Source: Acidobacteriota bacterium (GTDB taxonomy: Bacteria; Acidobacteriota; Terriglobia; Bryobacterales; UBA6623). From it: a stretch of DNA of 64,000 bases. Made by a program: the position numbers and the translations under genes. Below the pieces are notes generated by a model, which ran no database searches, was not told the origin of the DNA, and saw only the letters and a list, made by a program, of their open reading frames with translations. Shown here one piece after another: positions 8,395-16,991 of the stretch. How positions within the stretch are numbered: the stretch's first letter is position 1; each line of letters opens with the position of its first letter. The stretch covers positions 1 through 64,000 of the forward strand of contig JAQCLD010000008.1 of assembly GCA_027592785.1 (NCBI GenBank), given 5' to 3'.

Positions 8395-8470
8395 GTGCGG
8401 GGTGGTAATAAAATCAGTAACTTGGCCGAATCGTCACCCGTTGGTAAGTCCGTTTTGACACGCTAAAGAA

Positions 8471-9475
8471 ATGCGCAACCGCAGGACATGGATTGCTCGA
8501 ACCGCGATAGCCACGGCTTTCCTCGCGGCGCTGGCCTGGATGGCCACAGCCCAGACCGGCGTCCCGGCCGGCCATTGGTATAAGGGCAACCTACACACCC
8601 ACACCATCAATAGCGACGGCGACACTTCTCCCGACGACGTGGTGCGCTGGTACAAAGAGCACCGCTACGACTTCTTATCGCTTACCGCTCACAACTTCCT
8701 TACCGAAACCGGCGGACTCAGCGGCGTGTTTGGCGCCAAAGGCAAATTCCTACTCCTGCCCGGCGAGGAGGTTACTTCCCGCTACTCCGGCAAGCCCATC
8801 CACATCAACGCTTTGGACGTGCGCTCGCTCATCGAGCCTGCTACGGGAACCTCGGTCGTCGATACGATCCAGCAAAACGTCGACCGCATTCACGCCGCCA
8901 ACTCCCTGGCCTCGCTCAACCATCCGAACTTCGGCTGGGCCATCACCACCGACGAACTACGCCAAGTCAACGGACTCAAACTGTTCGAGGTCTACAACGG
9001 ACATCCCACCGTTAACAACCAAGGCGGCGGCGGCCAGCCAGGCCTAGAAGAAATGTGGGATTCGCTGCTCACCGCCGGCCGGCGTATCCACGGCATCGCC
9101 GTGGACGACGCACACCACTTCAAGACACTTGGCCAGGGCTACTCCAACCCGGGCCGCGGCTGGGTCATGGTCAAGGCCGCGGAGCTCTCCGTCGCTACCG
9201 TGCGGGCTGCGCTCGAAAACGGCGACTTCTACGCCTCAACCGGCGTTGTACTTGAAGACGCCGAGCGGCTGCCCAACGGACTGCGCCTGCGCTTGCCCCA
9301 AACTGGAACGACGCGCTTCACAACACAGTTCATCGGCGCCAACGGGGAAGTGCTGGCGACATCCATCGACGCCGCCCCCGAATACCGCCTCAAGGCCGGC
9401 CAGCCCTACGTCCGCGCCGTCGTCACCGACTCCAATGGCTGGCAAGCCTGGGTCCAGCCTGTCTTCGCCGACTAA
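8471..9475 (+). CDS. Secreted PHP-domain metal-dependent phosphoesterase
   Basis: The 334-residue protein has a signal-anchor (TWIARTAIATAFLAALAWMATAQ) followed by a PHP domain: HTH at residues 42-44 with D49 in LHTHTINSDGD, then LSLTAHNF, LPGEEVTSRY, LNHPNFGWAI and AVDDAHHF. These are the His/Asp metal ligands of the polymerase-and-histidinol-phosphatase fold. Export and the C-terminal beta-rich extension (about 270-334) suggest a periplasmic hydrolase. It is transcribed divergently from the DUF1549 gene with 91 bases between start codons, so the two may share regulation. Confidence 0.85.
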   Translation: MRNRRTWIARTAIATAFLAALAWMATAQTGVPAGHWYKGNLHTHTINSDGDTSPDDVVRWYKEHRYDFLSLTAHNFLTETGGLSGVFGAKGKFLLLPGEEVTSRYSGKPIHINALDVRSLIEPATGTSVVDTIQQNVDRIHAANSLASLNHPNFGWAITTDELRQVNGLKLFEVYNGHPTVNNQGGGGQPGLEEMWDSLLTAGRRIHGIAVDDAHHFKTLGQGYSNPGRGWVMVKAAELSVATVRAALENGDFYASTGVVLEDAERLPNGLRLRLPQTGTTRFTTQFIGANGEVLATSIDAAPEYRLKAGQPYVRAVVTDSNGWQAWVQPVFAD

Positions 9476-9569
9476 TCCGAGAACGTTTGAACCTCTTCGT
9501 GCCGCGCCGTGACTCACTTGTTGAGGAAATACGAGCAGGTCGACCCTCTGGCATTAACATAGGTGGCGA

Positions 9570-9785
9570 ATGGCCGCCTCTGATGTCGCTGGGCCGGACC
9601 AAGAAACGCTCTGGGTCCAACAGATCGCGGCAGGGGGCCGCTCTGCCTTCGAGAGCCTCTACCGCGTTTATCAACCCCGGTTGTATGCGTATACCTACCG
9701 CATGCTGACGGATGAAGGAGCGGCTGCAGAGATAACCAACGACGTGATGGTGACGGTTTGGAAGCAGGCGGCCCAATTCGAAGGT
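9570..9785 (+). pseudogene. Truncated ECF RNA polymerase sigma factor (region 2 only)
   Basis: The 72 residues from the ATG, preceded by AGGTGGCGA, match sigma-70 region 2: SAFESLYRVYQPRLYAYTYR (2.1-2.2) and EITNDVMVTVWKQAAQFEG (2.2-2.4). After Gly72 all similarity stops. The frame runs on to 10019 as unrelated Arg-rich sequence. Region 4, which binds the -35 element, is missing, and no anti-sigma gene follows. I read it as a remnant left by a deletion; the junction lies in a local GGAGCG/CGCTCC inverted repeat. Confidence 0.7.
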
Positions 9786-9873
9786 GCGCGGAGCGAATCC
9801 GGGTGCGCTCCGCATCGCCGCCCAGATCGGCGAGCCGCTCGCTCAATGCACACCAACATCCGGCACACGCCAG

Positions 9874-9903
9874 GCCCCTTGGACGGAATGTTCAAGGGGC
9901 TTT
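9874..9903. terminator. Hairpin between convergent genes, possible bidirectional terminator
   Basis: GCCCCTTG (9874-9881) pairs with CAAGGGGC (9893-9900) around an 11-base loop, followed by TTT on the plus strand. It sits between the sigma remnant and the stop of the minus-strand gene at 9940. The T tract is short, so termination efficiency is uncertain. Confidence 0.4.
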
Positions 9904-9939
9904 GCCGCGTTTGCGCCTCGGCCTGGCGAGCGTGGTTCT

Positions 9940-11685
9940 CTACTGCGCCGGATCCGTCGGAGCCTCAGTCCCGCCATCGTCGTCGGCGGGCGGCTCGGTG
10001 GGGGTCTCTTTCTCCTTGACAGTAAAAGTTGCGGAGCCGCTCGTCTGTAAATCTCCCACTTTGACGCGGATTCGATAACCTTTTGCCGCTGTGTCGTCGC
10101 CGACGGTTAGAGTGGCGGTGATTTGCGTATCGCTGTCGACCTTGTCGACTTTTCCGGCGAGCCCGCTATCGACATCCAGAGTGGCCCCTTCTTTGAAGCC
10201 CGTGCCCTTGATCTTGACCGCCACGTCGCCGGCTCCTTGCACAGCATCTGCCGGGGTCAATTCCGCAGCGATGGTGGGCGGCGTGCGATTGTAGCTGACC
10301 GTCGTCGTATGTTTCGTCTCGTTTGCATCTCGCGTGACCGTAAAGGTCAAGTCCGTGTTGGGAGGAATCGGCGAAGTGGATTTGAGGGTAAAGTTGATCC
10401 GCGTATTCGTTGTTTCGCCGACGGCCTCGACGGTCACCCCGTCCGGCCCTGAAACAGTTAGTTCAGAGCCTTCGAGGAACCGTCCAACAACCCAGCCGTC
10501 GACTTGCGGCGCCGGCTTCTCCCAGTCGGCGGCAGTCGCCTTCAGGACGACTTCGCTAATCATGGGCGGAACGTCATCCAACTCGGTAATGAAGTGGCCG
10601 CTAACCTTTGCATGCATAGGCAAAAAATTTTGCATGCCTCTGTAAGGATCAGTCCGAAACGCTTTCGCCCGGTACTTGCTCATCAGCATCGATTGCGGCA
10701 CAAAACCGACCATCACCCGTGCATACTCGTCCGGGATAATGGTGTTCGCTGCATAAGCGTTGTCATTCAGGCGATTGAGTTGGTTGAGAGTGTGGTCCGG
10801 TATGGCGCCCTTAAGGGCCGTGACGATCGGTCCGTTAAATGCGGCGACGCCGATGCCCCACGAAGTGCTCACCGGGTTGGCTACTCCGACAACCGCCCCG
10901 GCGATTGCGCCCGTGGCCTCAAGAGCGCGCATGAATACGTTCCGTGGGTGCTGGCTCTGACCTTGCTCCGCAACGCCGCGCAGCAGCGCCAAGTCGATGG
11001 AATGGTACTCGAGGCAAGTGCCGTTATTAGTTATCCCACAATTCTGGAGAGCAATTATCCGCTCTTGCAGTTCGTCCGCTGTCGCCTGAGCGTCCAGCTC
11101 CTCACCGTCCCGCAACGGCCCTGGGATTCGAGGTATCCGCAGATTGAGGCTATGGATCAGAAAGTCAAAATCTTCGCTGTTGTTGCCTACCGTGACCTGA
11201 AACGCGACAAAGCGGCGCGAGATCCGGCGCCCAAACGTATCTTTGACGGTTTCCGGGTCAATGACGGCAACGTTCACCTCGATATTTTTGAGGTCCTTGT
11301 CGCCCATTGAGGCGGAGCCGCCGAGCAGCATTCTCAGCACGTCGTAGCGCGCCCGCCCCGCACACCCTGCTTGCGGAGCCTTTCCTCCCAGAACCAAACT
11401 GTCGAAACACACCTCAATCTCCGTGGGGTTGGCGGCTAATGGCTCGGCATAGTACAGGCGAAGTTGCTGGAGGCTCCCGAACGGAGCCTCCACGCTGCCT
11501 ATTGCAATAGGAGTCCCGGAACTCTTGATATGAACCGCGCTAGCCGCCGGAGGTGTGACGTTTTCGTCGAACACAACCTCCAAGTATTCCCTATTCGCAG
11601 TCGGGAGAATCTCCCCCAGGGTGGCGCTCCAACCGATCGCTGACAGCGAAACAAGAAGACCGAGAATCGCTAGTAGCCGATTCAT
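9940..11685 (-). CDS. Large exported protein with C-terminal IPT/TIG domain, function unknown
   Basis: The 581-residue protein has a signal peptide (MNRLLAILGLLVSLSAIGWSA). The first region (about 22-110) resembles a beta-sandwich ending in a Cys-containing strand. The middle holds a Gly/Ala-rich segment (ATGAIAGAVVGVANPVST, about 265-285) that may contact membrane. Near residue 465, TPPTIAAELTPADAVQGAGD begins an IPT/TIG immunoglobulin-like domain (IKGTGFKEGATLDV ... DTQITATLTV). The tail is Pro/Glu/Asp-rich (TEPPADDDGGTEAPTDP). It overlaps the upstream 80-codon gene by 4 bases. I do not recognise a family for the N-terminal 450 residues; a surface-exposed or adhesin role is only inference. 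Confidence 0.75.
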   Translation of the reverse strand: MNRLLAILGLLVSLSAIGWSATLGEILPTANREYLEVVFDENVTPPAASAVHIKSSGTPIAIGSVEAPFGSLQQLRLYYAEPLAANPTEIEVCFDSLVLGGKAPQAGCAGRARYDVLRMLLGGSASMGDKDLKNIEVNVAVIDPETVKDTFGRRISRRFVAFQVTVGNNSEDFDFLIHSLNLRIPRIPGPLRDGEELDAQATADELQERIIALQNCGITNNGTCLEYHSIDLALLRGVAEQGQSQHPRNVFMRALEATGAIAGAVVGVANPVSTSWGIGVAAFNGPIVTALKGAIPDHTLNQLNRLNDNAYAANTIIPDEYARVMVGFVPQSMLMSKYRAKAFRTDPYRGMQNFLPMHAKVSGHFITELDDVPPMISEVVLKATAADWEKPAPQVDGWVVGRFLEGSELTVSGPDGVTVEAVGETTNTRINFTLKSTSPIPPNTDLTFTVTRDANETKHTTTVSYNRTPPTIAAELTPADAVQGAGDVAVKIKGTGFKEGATLDVDSGLAGKVDKVDSDTQITATLTVGDDTAAKGYRIRVKVGDLQTSGSATFTVKEKETPTEPPADDDGGTEAPTDPAQ

Positions 11686-11924
11686 CGTTGTGCTTCCCGC
11701 TGCGCGAGCAGCGCGACGTGGACCAACGTGGCGACCAGGCGGATCTTGACGTTGGCGTCGACGGGAATACCGTTCTGAATCTGCGTTGCAATTTGAGGCA
11801 GAAGGAACGCCAGCAGATTCTTGAATGCCGGGATCAGGTCATTCGTGATGCCGACTTGTGTGTCGTCGAAGGTTAGGTCGAATAGATTCGGCGGCGTGAC
11901 CGAAGGAGCCGGCGTCAAATGCAC
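11682..11924 (-). CDS. Small protein (80 aa), function unknown
   Basis: The GTG start at 11922-11924 overlaps the end of the upstream 49-codon gene, and its stop overlaps the start of the 581-residue protein by 4 bases, a coupled arrangement that supports translation. The sequence is soluble-looking, with an amphipathic/hydrophobic stretch IPAFKNLLAFLLPQIATQIQ and LVATLVHVALLAQREAQ near the end. No family recognised. Confidence 0.55.
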   Translation of the reverse strand: MHLTPAPSVTPPNLFDLTFDDTQVGITNDLIPAFKNLLAFLLPQIATQIQNGIPVDANVKIRLVATLVHVALLAQREAQR

Positions 11925-12064
11925 CGTGATTGGGTGCTAATCGTCGCGATGGCCGTAGCCACCTCCAAGCGGCCGTCCTGAGCCACCCGTTTTTGCTCCA
12001 AAGCCTGAATGCTCGCTTCGAGTAAGCGATCTCCGGGGCTGGGTTTGGCGCTCGATTTTGCCAT
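11915..12064 (-). CDS. Small protein (49 aa), first gene of an uncharacterised three-gene set
   Basis: The ATG at 12062-12064 has an excellent ribosome-binding site (GAGGAGATAATT just upstream), which is why this start is chosen over the earlier one at 12115. The product is helix-prone (DRLLEASIQALEQKRVAQDG). Its 3' end overlaps the next gene by 10 bases. The set 49-80-581 codons looks like one translationally coupled unit. No family recognised. Confidence 0.55.
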   Translation of the reverse strand: MAKSSAKPSPGDRLLEASIQALEQKRVAQDGRLEVATAIATISTQSRCI

Positions 12065-12288
12065 AATTATCTCCTCGGGGTGAAATCCCAACCAACATGG
12101 GAAAGCATACAGCATGCGATTTTGAAATCAAGCGATTTATTTCAGAAGTGTCTTTTAAGTGGAACAGAAGCCCCGCTTGGATGTGGTGCAGCCGAGCAAC
12201 CGCCATCCATGCTGGAGGCCCATAACGTCGATAACGCATGCCTTTGCGGCAGCGAAGAAAAGGGACTCGATTACGATCAGTTCAGCGA

Positions 12289-13599
12289 TTACGGGCTGCT
12301 GCGCAAGCCTACGCCGTAGTACTGAAAACCTGCCTTGGCCATGGTCTTTGGGTCGTAGAGGTTCCGTCCATCGAAAACGACGGCGTTCTTGAGTTTGCGC
12401 TTGAGGTAGTCCAGGTCCGGCGTGCGGAACTCATTCCATTCAGTGAGGATGGCTAGCGCGTCAGCGCCGTCCGCGGCTTCATAGCGGTCCGGGCAATAAA
12501 CGATACGGTCTTCGTAGATGGCCCTGACATTCTCTTCGGCAACCGGGTCGTTCACCCGGATCATGCCGCCGGCCGCCAGAATCTGGTTGACGAAAACTAA
12601 GGCCGGCGCCTCGCGGATATCGTCCGTCTTGGGCTTGAACGACAAGCCCCAAACTCCGATCGTCTTCCCTTCGAGCTTGCCGTCGAAGTAGCTGTGCACC
12701 TTGCGAAACAAAGTCTCTTTCTGTGCGTCGTTGACCGCGTCGACGCTGCGCAGAATGCGCGGCTCCATGCCGTAGGCTTCGGCCAACGAGGCCAGGGCCC
12801 GAACGTCTTTCGGGAAGCAGGACCCCCCATAACCGACTCCCGGAAACAGAAACTGGAAACCGATGCGAGCGTCGAATCCAATGCCCCGGCGGACTTCGTT
12901 GATGTCTGCGCCTACCAACTCGGAAAGGTTCGCCATCTCGTTGATGAAACTAATTTTGGTCGCCAGCATGCAGTTGGCAACGTACTTGGTCATCTCCGCG
13001 CTCTCGGTATCCATCGCCAAGAAAGGATGTTCGGTCCGCAGGAACGGCCGATAGAGTTCGCGCAATACGTCGATTACGTCTTCGCTGTCGGCGCCGACCA
13101 CGATGCGGTCCGGCTTGGTGAAGTCGTCGATCGCCGCCCCTTCTTTCAAAAACTCCGGGTTCGACGCCGTGGGCACGTCGCGGCCGGCGGCCTCCTTGAG
13201 CCAGGCGGCGACTTTCCGATTGGTGCCGACCGGAACGGTGCTCTTGACGACGACGATGGCGTCCTTCGGCAGATGCGGCCCCATGGTCAGGCAGCAGTCC
13301 CGCACGTAGTCCAGATTTGCCGATCCGTCTTCACGCTGCGGCGTACCGACGCAGATGAATACGCAGTCGGCATTGGAGACGGCCTTCGCCGGATCGTCAA
13401 TGAAGCGCAAACGTCCAGCGCGAGTATTGTTCTTGATTAACTCGCTCAGACCCGGCTCATAAATCGGAACATCGCCGTTCCGCAGCCGAGCGACTTTGTT
13501 CGGGTCGTTATCCAGGCAAGTGACGTCGTTTCCTGAGTCCGCCAGGCAGGCGCCGGTGACCAGACCGACATAACCCGCGCCGATGATGCTGATATTCAC
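12289..13599 (-). CDS. ugd: UDP-glucose 6-dehydrogenase
   Basis: The enzyme oxidises UDP-glucose to UDP-glucuronate with two NAD+, feeding capsule and exopolysaccharide synthesis. The 436-residue length is normal. The N-terminal Rossmann motif is [16 protein letters not shown] (residues 5-20). The catalytic Cys is C261 in [13 protein letters not shown], and the UDP-sugar-binding segments [11 protein letters not shown] and [13 protein letters not shown] are intact. The C-terminal Rossmann domain carries [19 protein letters not shown]. Neighbours do not form a capsule cluster. Confidence 0.95.
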   Translation of the reverse strand: MNISIIGAGYVGLVTGACLADSGNDVTCLDNDPNKVARLRNGDVPIYEPGLSELIKNNTRAGRLRFIDDPAKAVSNADCVFICVGTPQREDGSANLDYVRDCCLTMGPHLPKDAIVVVKSTVPVGTNRKVAAWLKEAAGRDVPTASNPEFLKEGAAIDDFTKPDRIVVGADSEDVIDVLRELYRPFLRTEHPFLAMDTESAEMTKYVANCMLATKISFINEMANLSELVGADINEVRRGIGFDARIGFQFLFPGVGYGGSCFPKDVRALASLAEAYGMEPRILRSVDAVNDAQKETLFRKVHSYFDGKLEGKTIGVWGLSFKPKTDDIREAPALVFVNQILAAGGMIRVNDPVAEENVRAIYEDRIVYCPDRYEAADGADALAILTEWNEFRTPDLDYLKRKLKNAVVFDGRNLYDPKTMAKAGFQYYGVGLRSSP

Positions 13600-13707
13600 G
13601 CTCTATCTATCTCCAAATCTTCACTCTGGCCCTAATCGTCGCCCGCCGGGGAGGCCCTCGGGCATCGGGCAAGCACCGCGCCGAGCGGTTCGATTCACCC
13701 TAGGCTC

Positions 13708-14154
13708 ATGGTACGATACGCCTTTGTTTCCACACCGATCCCCGTGAAACGCGCAAGCGACATTCTAGCTACCGTCTACCGCCAGGGCGGCGACCCGAAA
13801 GAAGCCGATCGGGACCTGATTTTCTGCTATTGGAAACAAGCTGCGGGCGGCCGTTTGGCGCAAGTGAGCCGCCCGATTCACTTCACTGGCAGTTTGCTCG
13901 TCGTCGAAGTCGATTCGCCCGAATGGATTGTCGCGCTGGAAGCCGTCAGGAAGCGAATCCATGCGAAGTTGAATGCGGCGATCGGCTCGAAAGCCGTAGG
14001 CCGTATCATGTTTCGCGCCGCATCGACGCTGCGCAAGCCCGCGGCGAGGGCCGAGACGGCGGACCCATCCTTGCAGATGGCTGACGGGGTTCGCGACCCT
14101 CAACTCAGGCGCCTATATTTGGCTTCGAAACGCACAGCCGAGAAGGGCCGCTGA
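13708..14154 (+). CDS. DUF721/DciA-like protein
   Basis: The 148-residue protein matches the DUF721 (DciA) family layout: a helical N-terminus with a CYWKQAAGGRLAQVSRPIHF segment and a strand-rich core (GSLLVVEVDSPEWIVALEAV, LNAAIG). DciA proteins load the replicative helicase in bacteria lacking DnaC. The basic C-terminal tail has no visible domain. The ATG at 13708 is one of several possible starts. It lies 7 bases before gatC and is likely co-transcribed with gatCA. Confidence 0.65.
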   Translation: MVRYAFVSTPIPVKRASDILATVYRQGGDPKEADRDLIFCYWKQAAGGRLAQVSRPIHFTGSLLVVEVDSPEWIVALEAVRKRIHAKLNAAIGSKAVGRIMFRAASTLRKPAARAETADPSLQMADGVRDPQLRRLYLASKRTAEKGR

Positions 14155-14161
14155 ATTCACC

Positions 14162-14461
14162 GTGAAAATTACCGAGAAAGAAGTTCGCAACATCGCCGAA
14201 TTGGCGCATCTGAACCTAAGCGACGAGGAGATCGTCGCCTACCAGGCAAATCTCGAAGAGATCCTCAGCTACGTCGACAAGCTCAACGAACTGCCCACGG
14301 ACGACATCGAGCCTATGGCCCAGGTGCTGTTCGAAGGGGCCGAGCAAGAAGGGCTCCGCGACGACGTTCTGGAGACGAGCATACCCGTCGATAAAGCCCT
14401 CTCAAACGCGCCGCTCTCGGGGGCAGGGCAGTTCAAAGTGCCGCGGGTCTTGGAGCGTTAG
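14162..14461 (+). CDS. gatC: Asp-tRNA(Asn)/Glu-tRNA(Gln) amidotransferase subunit C
   Basis: The 99-residue protein has the standard GatC sequence: VRNIAELAHLNLSDEEI, LEEILSYVDKLNELPT, DDIEPMAQV and a C-terminal APLSGAGQFKVPRVLE. GatC is the belt that wraps GatA in the GatCAB complex, which amidates mischarged Glu-tRNA(Gln) or Asp-tRNA(Asn). The start is GTG at 14162. gatA follows after two bases; gatB is not in the window. Confidence 0.95.
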   Translation: MKITEKEVRNIAELAHLNLSDEEIVAYQANLEEILSYVDKLNELPTDDIEPMAQVLFEGAEQEGLRDDVLETSIPVDKALSNAPLSGAGQFKVPRVLER

Positions 14462-14463
14462 CC

Positions 14464-15903
14464 ATGGCCGTCGACAACTACAGCTCGCTGACCGTTGATG
14501 CGATTCAGCAAGGCCTGCGCTCTAAGGCTTTCTCCGCCGTGGAGATCGCCCAAGAGGCGCAGCGTTTCTGCGAAGCCGAGAATCCCACGTACGGCGCCTT
14601 TTTGAGCTTCTGTGCCGCCCGCGCCCTCAACGCCGCGGAAGCGGTCGATAAGAAACTCGCCGACGGCGAAGATCCAGGCGCGCTGGCTGGCGTTCCGATC
14701 GCGATCAAGGACGTCATCTTGGTCGAGGGCGAGAAGAACACTTGCGCCTCCAAGATCCTCGAAAACTTCGTCGCGCCTTACACTGCGACGGCGGTGCAGA
14801 GAATCGAACAGGCCGGCGCGCTGGTCATCGGCAAGGCCAACTGCGACGAGTTCGCCATGGGTTCGTCGAATGAGAACTCGGCCTACTACCCGGTCAAGAA
14901 CCCCGCTGCGCCCGATCGGGTGCCCGGCGGTTCGTCGGGCGGCTCGGCGGCGGCAGTCGCGGCGGGCATGGCCCCGCTGGCGTTGGGTTCCGAGACCGGC
15001 GGATCGATCCGCCAGCCAGCCTCGTTTTGCGGCGTGGTCGGCGTGCTGCCGACTTACGGACGCGTCTCCCGCTACGGGCTGTCGGCGTTCGCCAGCTCGC
15101 TCGATCACATCGGGCCGTTCTCGAGGAACGTCAAAGATTCGGCTCGCCTGTTGGGCGTGATGGCCGGCAAGGATCCGCGAGACTCGACATCGGCGGGCGC
15201 TGCGGTAGCCGATTACGTCGCTGGCCTCGACGGCAACGTGAAGGGCATGAAGCTCGGCGTGCCCAAAGAATACTTTGCCGCCGGTCTCGACCCTGAAGTG
15301 AAGACCCGCGTCGAGGAAGCGATCGCGGCGCTCGAAAAACTCGGCTGCGAGATGGTCGACATCAGCCTGCCGCACACCGAGTACGCGGTGGCTACCTACT
15401 ATCTGATCTGCACGGCGGAAGCGAGCGCTAACCTGGCGCGCTACGACGGCGTGCGCTACACGATGCGCTCGAAGAACGCCGAGACGCTGAGCGAAATGTA
15501 CCGCAACACGCGCCACGAAGGCTTCGGCAAAGAAGTCACCCGGCGCATCATCCTCGGCACCTACGTATTGAGCTCGGGCTACTACGAGGCCTACTACCGC
15601 AAGGCCCAAAAAGTCCGGCGGTTGATCTATCAAGACTTCAAGAACGCCTTCGCCAAGGTCGATGCCATCGTAACGCCGGTGTCGCCCTCGCCGGCTTTTC
15701 CGCTGGGCGCCAAAACCTCCGATCCATTGGAGATGTACCTGTCCGACATCTACACCATCACCTCCTGCCTCGCCGGCAACTGCGGCATCAGCGTACCCTG
15801 CGGCGCGACCTCCGAAGGCCTGCCCGTCGGTCTGCAAATTCTCGCTGATCACTTCGCCGAAGACAAAATGTTCCGCCTCGCCGACGCCTACGAGAACCGC
15901 TAG
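14464..15903 (+). CDS. gatA: Asp-tRNA(Asn)/Glu-tRNA(Gln) amidotransferase subunit A
   Basis: This is the glutaminase subunit of GatCAB. The amidase-signature Ser-cisSer-Lys triad is visible as K82 (VPIAIKDV), S157 in [15 protein letters not shown] and S181 in [16 protein letters not shown]. The 479-residue length is normal. C-terminal motifs [15 protein letters not shown] and [19 protein letters not shown] are intact. Overall it is an ordinary, complete gene. Confidence 0.97.
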   Translation: MAVDNYSSLTVDAIQQGLRSKAFSAVEIAQEAQRFCEAENPTYGAFLSFCAARALNAAEAVDKKLADGEDPGALAGVPIAIKDVILVEGEKNTCASKILENFVAPYTATAVQRIEQAGALVIGKANCDEFAMGSSNENSAYYPVKNPAAPDRVPGGSSGGSAAAVAAGMAPLALGSETGGSIRQPASFCGVVGVLPTYGRVSRYGLSAFASSLDHIGPFSRNVKDSARLLGVMAGKDPRDSTSAGAAVADYVAGLDGNVKGMKLGVPKEYFAAGLDPEVKTRVEEAIAALEKLGCEMVDISLPHTEYAVATYYLICTAEASANLARYDGVRYTMRSKNAETLSEMYRNTRHEGFGKEVTRRIILGTYVLSSGYYEAYYRKAQKVRRLIYQDFKNAFAKVDAIVTPVSPSPAFPLGAKTSDPLEMYLSDIYTITSCLAGNCGISVPCGATSEGLPVGLQILADHFAEDKMFRLADAYENR

Positions 15904-16256
15904 CGCGGCGCCTGGCCGGCCTTCGCCGGGTGTGGCCCTGCGGGGGAGCGAGGTTCGGTATTGGGGCGGACAAGACTCGCCAAACATTCGGCCATTGCTG
16001 GCCGTGTGCGTCCTGTAGGCGGTCGTGCGGCGGTACGTTTTGGCCGCCGGTGTCCGCGAGAGGGCCGCGAATGTCCGCTGATGTCCGCTTGGGTCCGGAG
16101 TGCGATGGGGCTATGTTGTTGAGGACATGGGGCGTACTGGTATTCGACGTGTTGTCGGCGGACATTTTGCGGTTGGTCCGGCGTTAGGGCCCGACGCTTA
16201 CGTGTCTGGGCTCAAGTCGCTGGGCGGCGCGAGGGCGGCTGATCTGAAGGCCAACG

Positions 16257-16290
16257 CCCAAAGGGCTCCTCAGATGAGGAGCCCTTTGGG
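16257..16290. repeat. Perfect 15-bp inverted repeat with 4-base loop
   Basis: CCCAAAGGGCTCCTC (16257-16271), loop AGAT, GAGGAGCCCTTTGGG (16276-16290). No T tract follows on either strand. It lies between convergent genes (gatA and RAYT2) and may act as a transcription barrier or a protein/transposase target. Confidence 0.85.
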
Positions 16291-16505
16291 ACGAAGGTTG
16301 GATTCCCATCCAAGCGGGGAATCGGAGATGTCTTGGGGTCGACCCTAGTGTCTGTATCGCTCTTACGCTGCGGCTCGTCTGGCCCTGACCGCGTGCCCGA
16401 GACCCTGCTCCCACTGCAGTGGAGCCCCTGGCCGTATCTCGCCTAGCCAGGGATCTTCTGCATTTATGTATAGCACCCCGTGTCAAGCGCGCCGCCCTGG
16501 CGGGC

Positions 16506-16537
16506 GGGATCGCTCCCTCACAGTCGCGGCTCAGAAG
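16506..16537 (+). repeat. REP-like unit, family B copy 1
   Basis: Reads CGCTCCCTCACAGTCGCGGC followed by TCAGAAG. It differs from the other copies mainly at CAGTCG versus CGGTCG and lacks the leading GACC, so it is the most diverged copy. Confidence 0.75.
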
Positions 16538-16723
16538 CGCTTGGTGGTGCGGATTGAGGTTGGGGGAGGCTACACCTGGCTTGCTACCTTCATGGCCGTT
16601 TCCGCTGTTTTCACGAGAAGTGTTGACGCGAACAGTTGAGGCTGACCTGGGTTCCTCCGAGAATGAGCTACTTTGCCCGGCACGTCGTGCGTGGAGGCGG
16701 AAGTTTCTTGAACGAGGAGAGAC

Positions 16724-16825
16724 ATGAAGATTCTTGCGAAACGGTTGATGAGCGCTGGTAGACGACGGCAAGCTCGCTGGCGTCACGACGCTGGTCGCAC
16801 GGCACGGCAAGGTTGATTCGCAATT
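16724..16825 (+). pseudogene. Remnant of a serine hydrolase (beta-lactamase family) gene
   Basis: A start with a strong ribosome-binding site (GAGGAGAGAC then ATG at 16724) opens MKILAKRLMSA. A frame change near 16755 then leads into LVDDGKLAGVTTLVARHGKV, the hallmark N-terminal segment of class C beta-lactamase-related serine hydrolases (D/E-G-x-L-A-G-x-x-x-L-V-A-R-x-G-K-V). Similarity ends where REP-like copy 2 begins (16826). Without the SxxK and YxN motifs it cannot be functional. Likely a 5' gene end cut by repeat insertion or deletion. Confidence 0.55.
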
Positions 16826-16855
16826 CTTCCGAGCCGCGACCGTGAGGGAGCGGTC
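16826..16855 (-). repeat. REP-like unit, family B copy 2 (inverted)
   Basis: The reverse complement reads GACCGCTCCCTCACGGTCGC and then GGCTCGGAAG, identical in its first 27 bases to copies 3 and 4. It forms an inverted pair with copy 3 about 80 bases away, the arrangement of a REPIN (two REPs facing each other). Confidence 0.85.
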
Positions 16856-16937
16856 TAGGACGTCGACACCAAGCGACATTCGTAGGCGTTTGGAACGCGC
16901 AGCGAGGGCGGAGAGGGGAGCGGCCGAAAGCGGTGAG

Positions 16938-16967
16938 GACCGCTCCCTCACGGTCGCGGCTCAGAAG
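16938..16967 (+). repeat. REP-like unit, family B copy 3
   Basis: Reads GACCGCTCCCTCACGGTCGC then GGCTCAGAAG. The unit itself can fold: GACCG pairs with CGGTC around CTCCCTCA. It lies 24 bases before the stop of the frameshifted RAYT gene. Confidence 0.85.
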
Positions 16968-16991
16968 GGTCGTGGTTGTCCGTTCGGAAGT

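Larger units (their letters stand above)
15904..16991. other. Repeat-rich intergenic stretch between gatA and RAYT2
   Basis: About 1.1 kb with no intact gene. It contains a perfect 15-bp hairpin (16257-16290), three copies of a REP-like unit (16506-16537, 16826-16855 inverted, 16938-16967) and a decayed serine-hydrolase fragment (16724-16825). Frames of up to 255 codons cross the repeats and show the REP translation (SRDCEGAIP, DRSLTVAA) rather than protein-family similarity, so I call none of them. Nothing recognisable was found in 15904-16256. Confidence 0.7.

Noticed and set aside
14458-15987. A 509-codon minus-strand open frame opposite gatA
   Set aside because: It is an antisense shadow of a GC-rich conserved gene; its translation has no family similarity and no ribosome-binding site.
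16184-16951. A 255-codon minus-strand frame in the repeat region
   Set aside because: The translation consists of REP units (SRDCEGAIP, DRSLTVAA) and spacer sequence, so it is not a gene.
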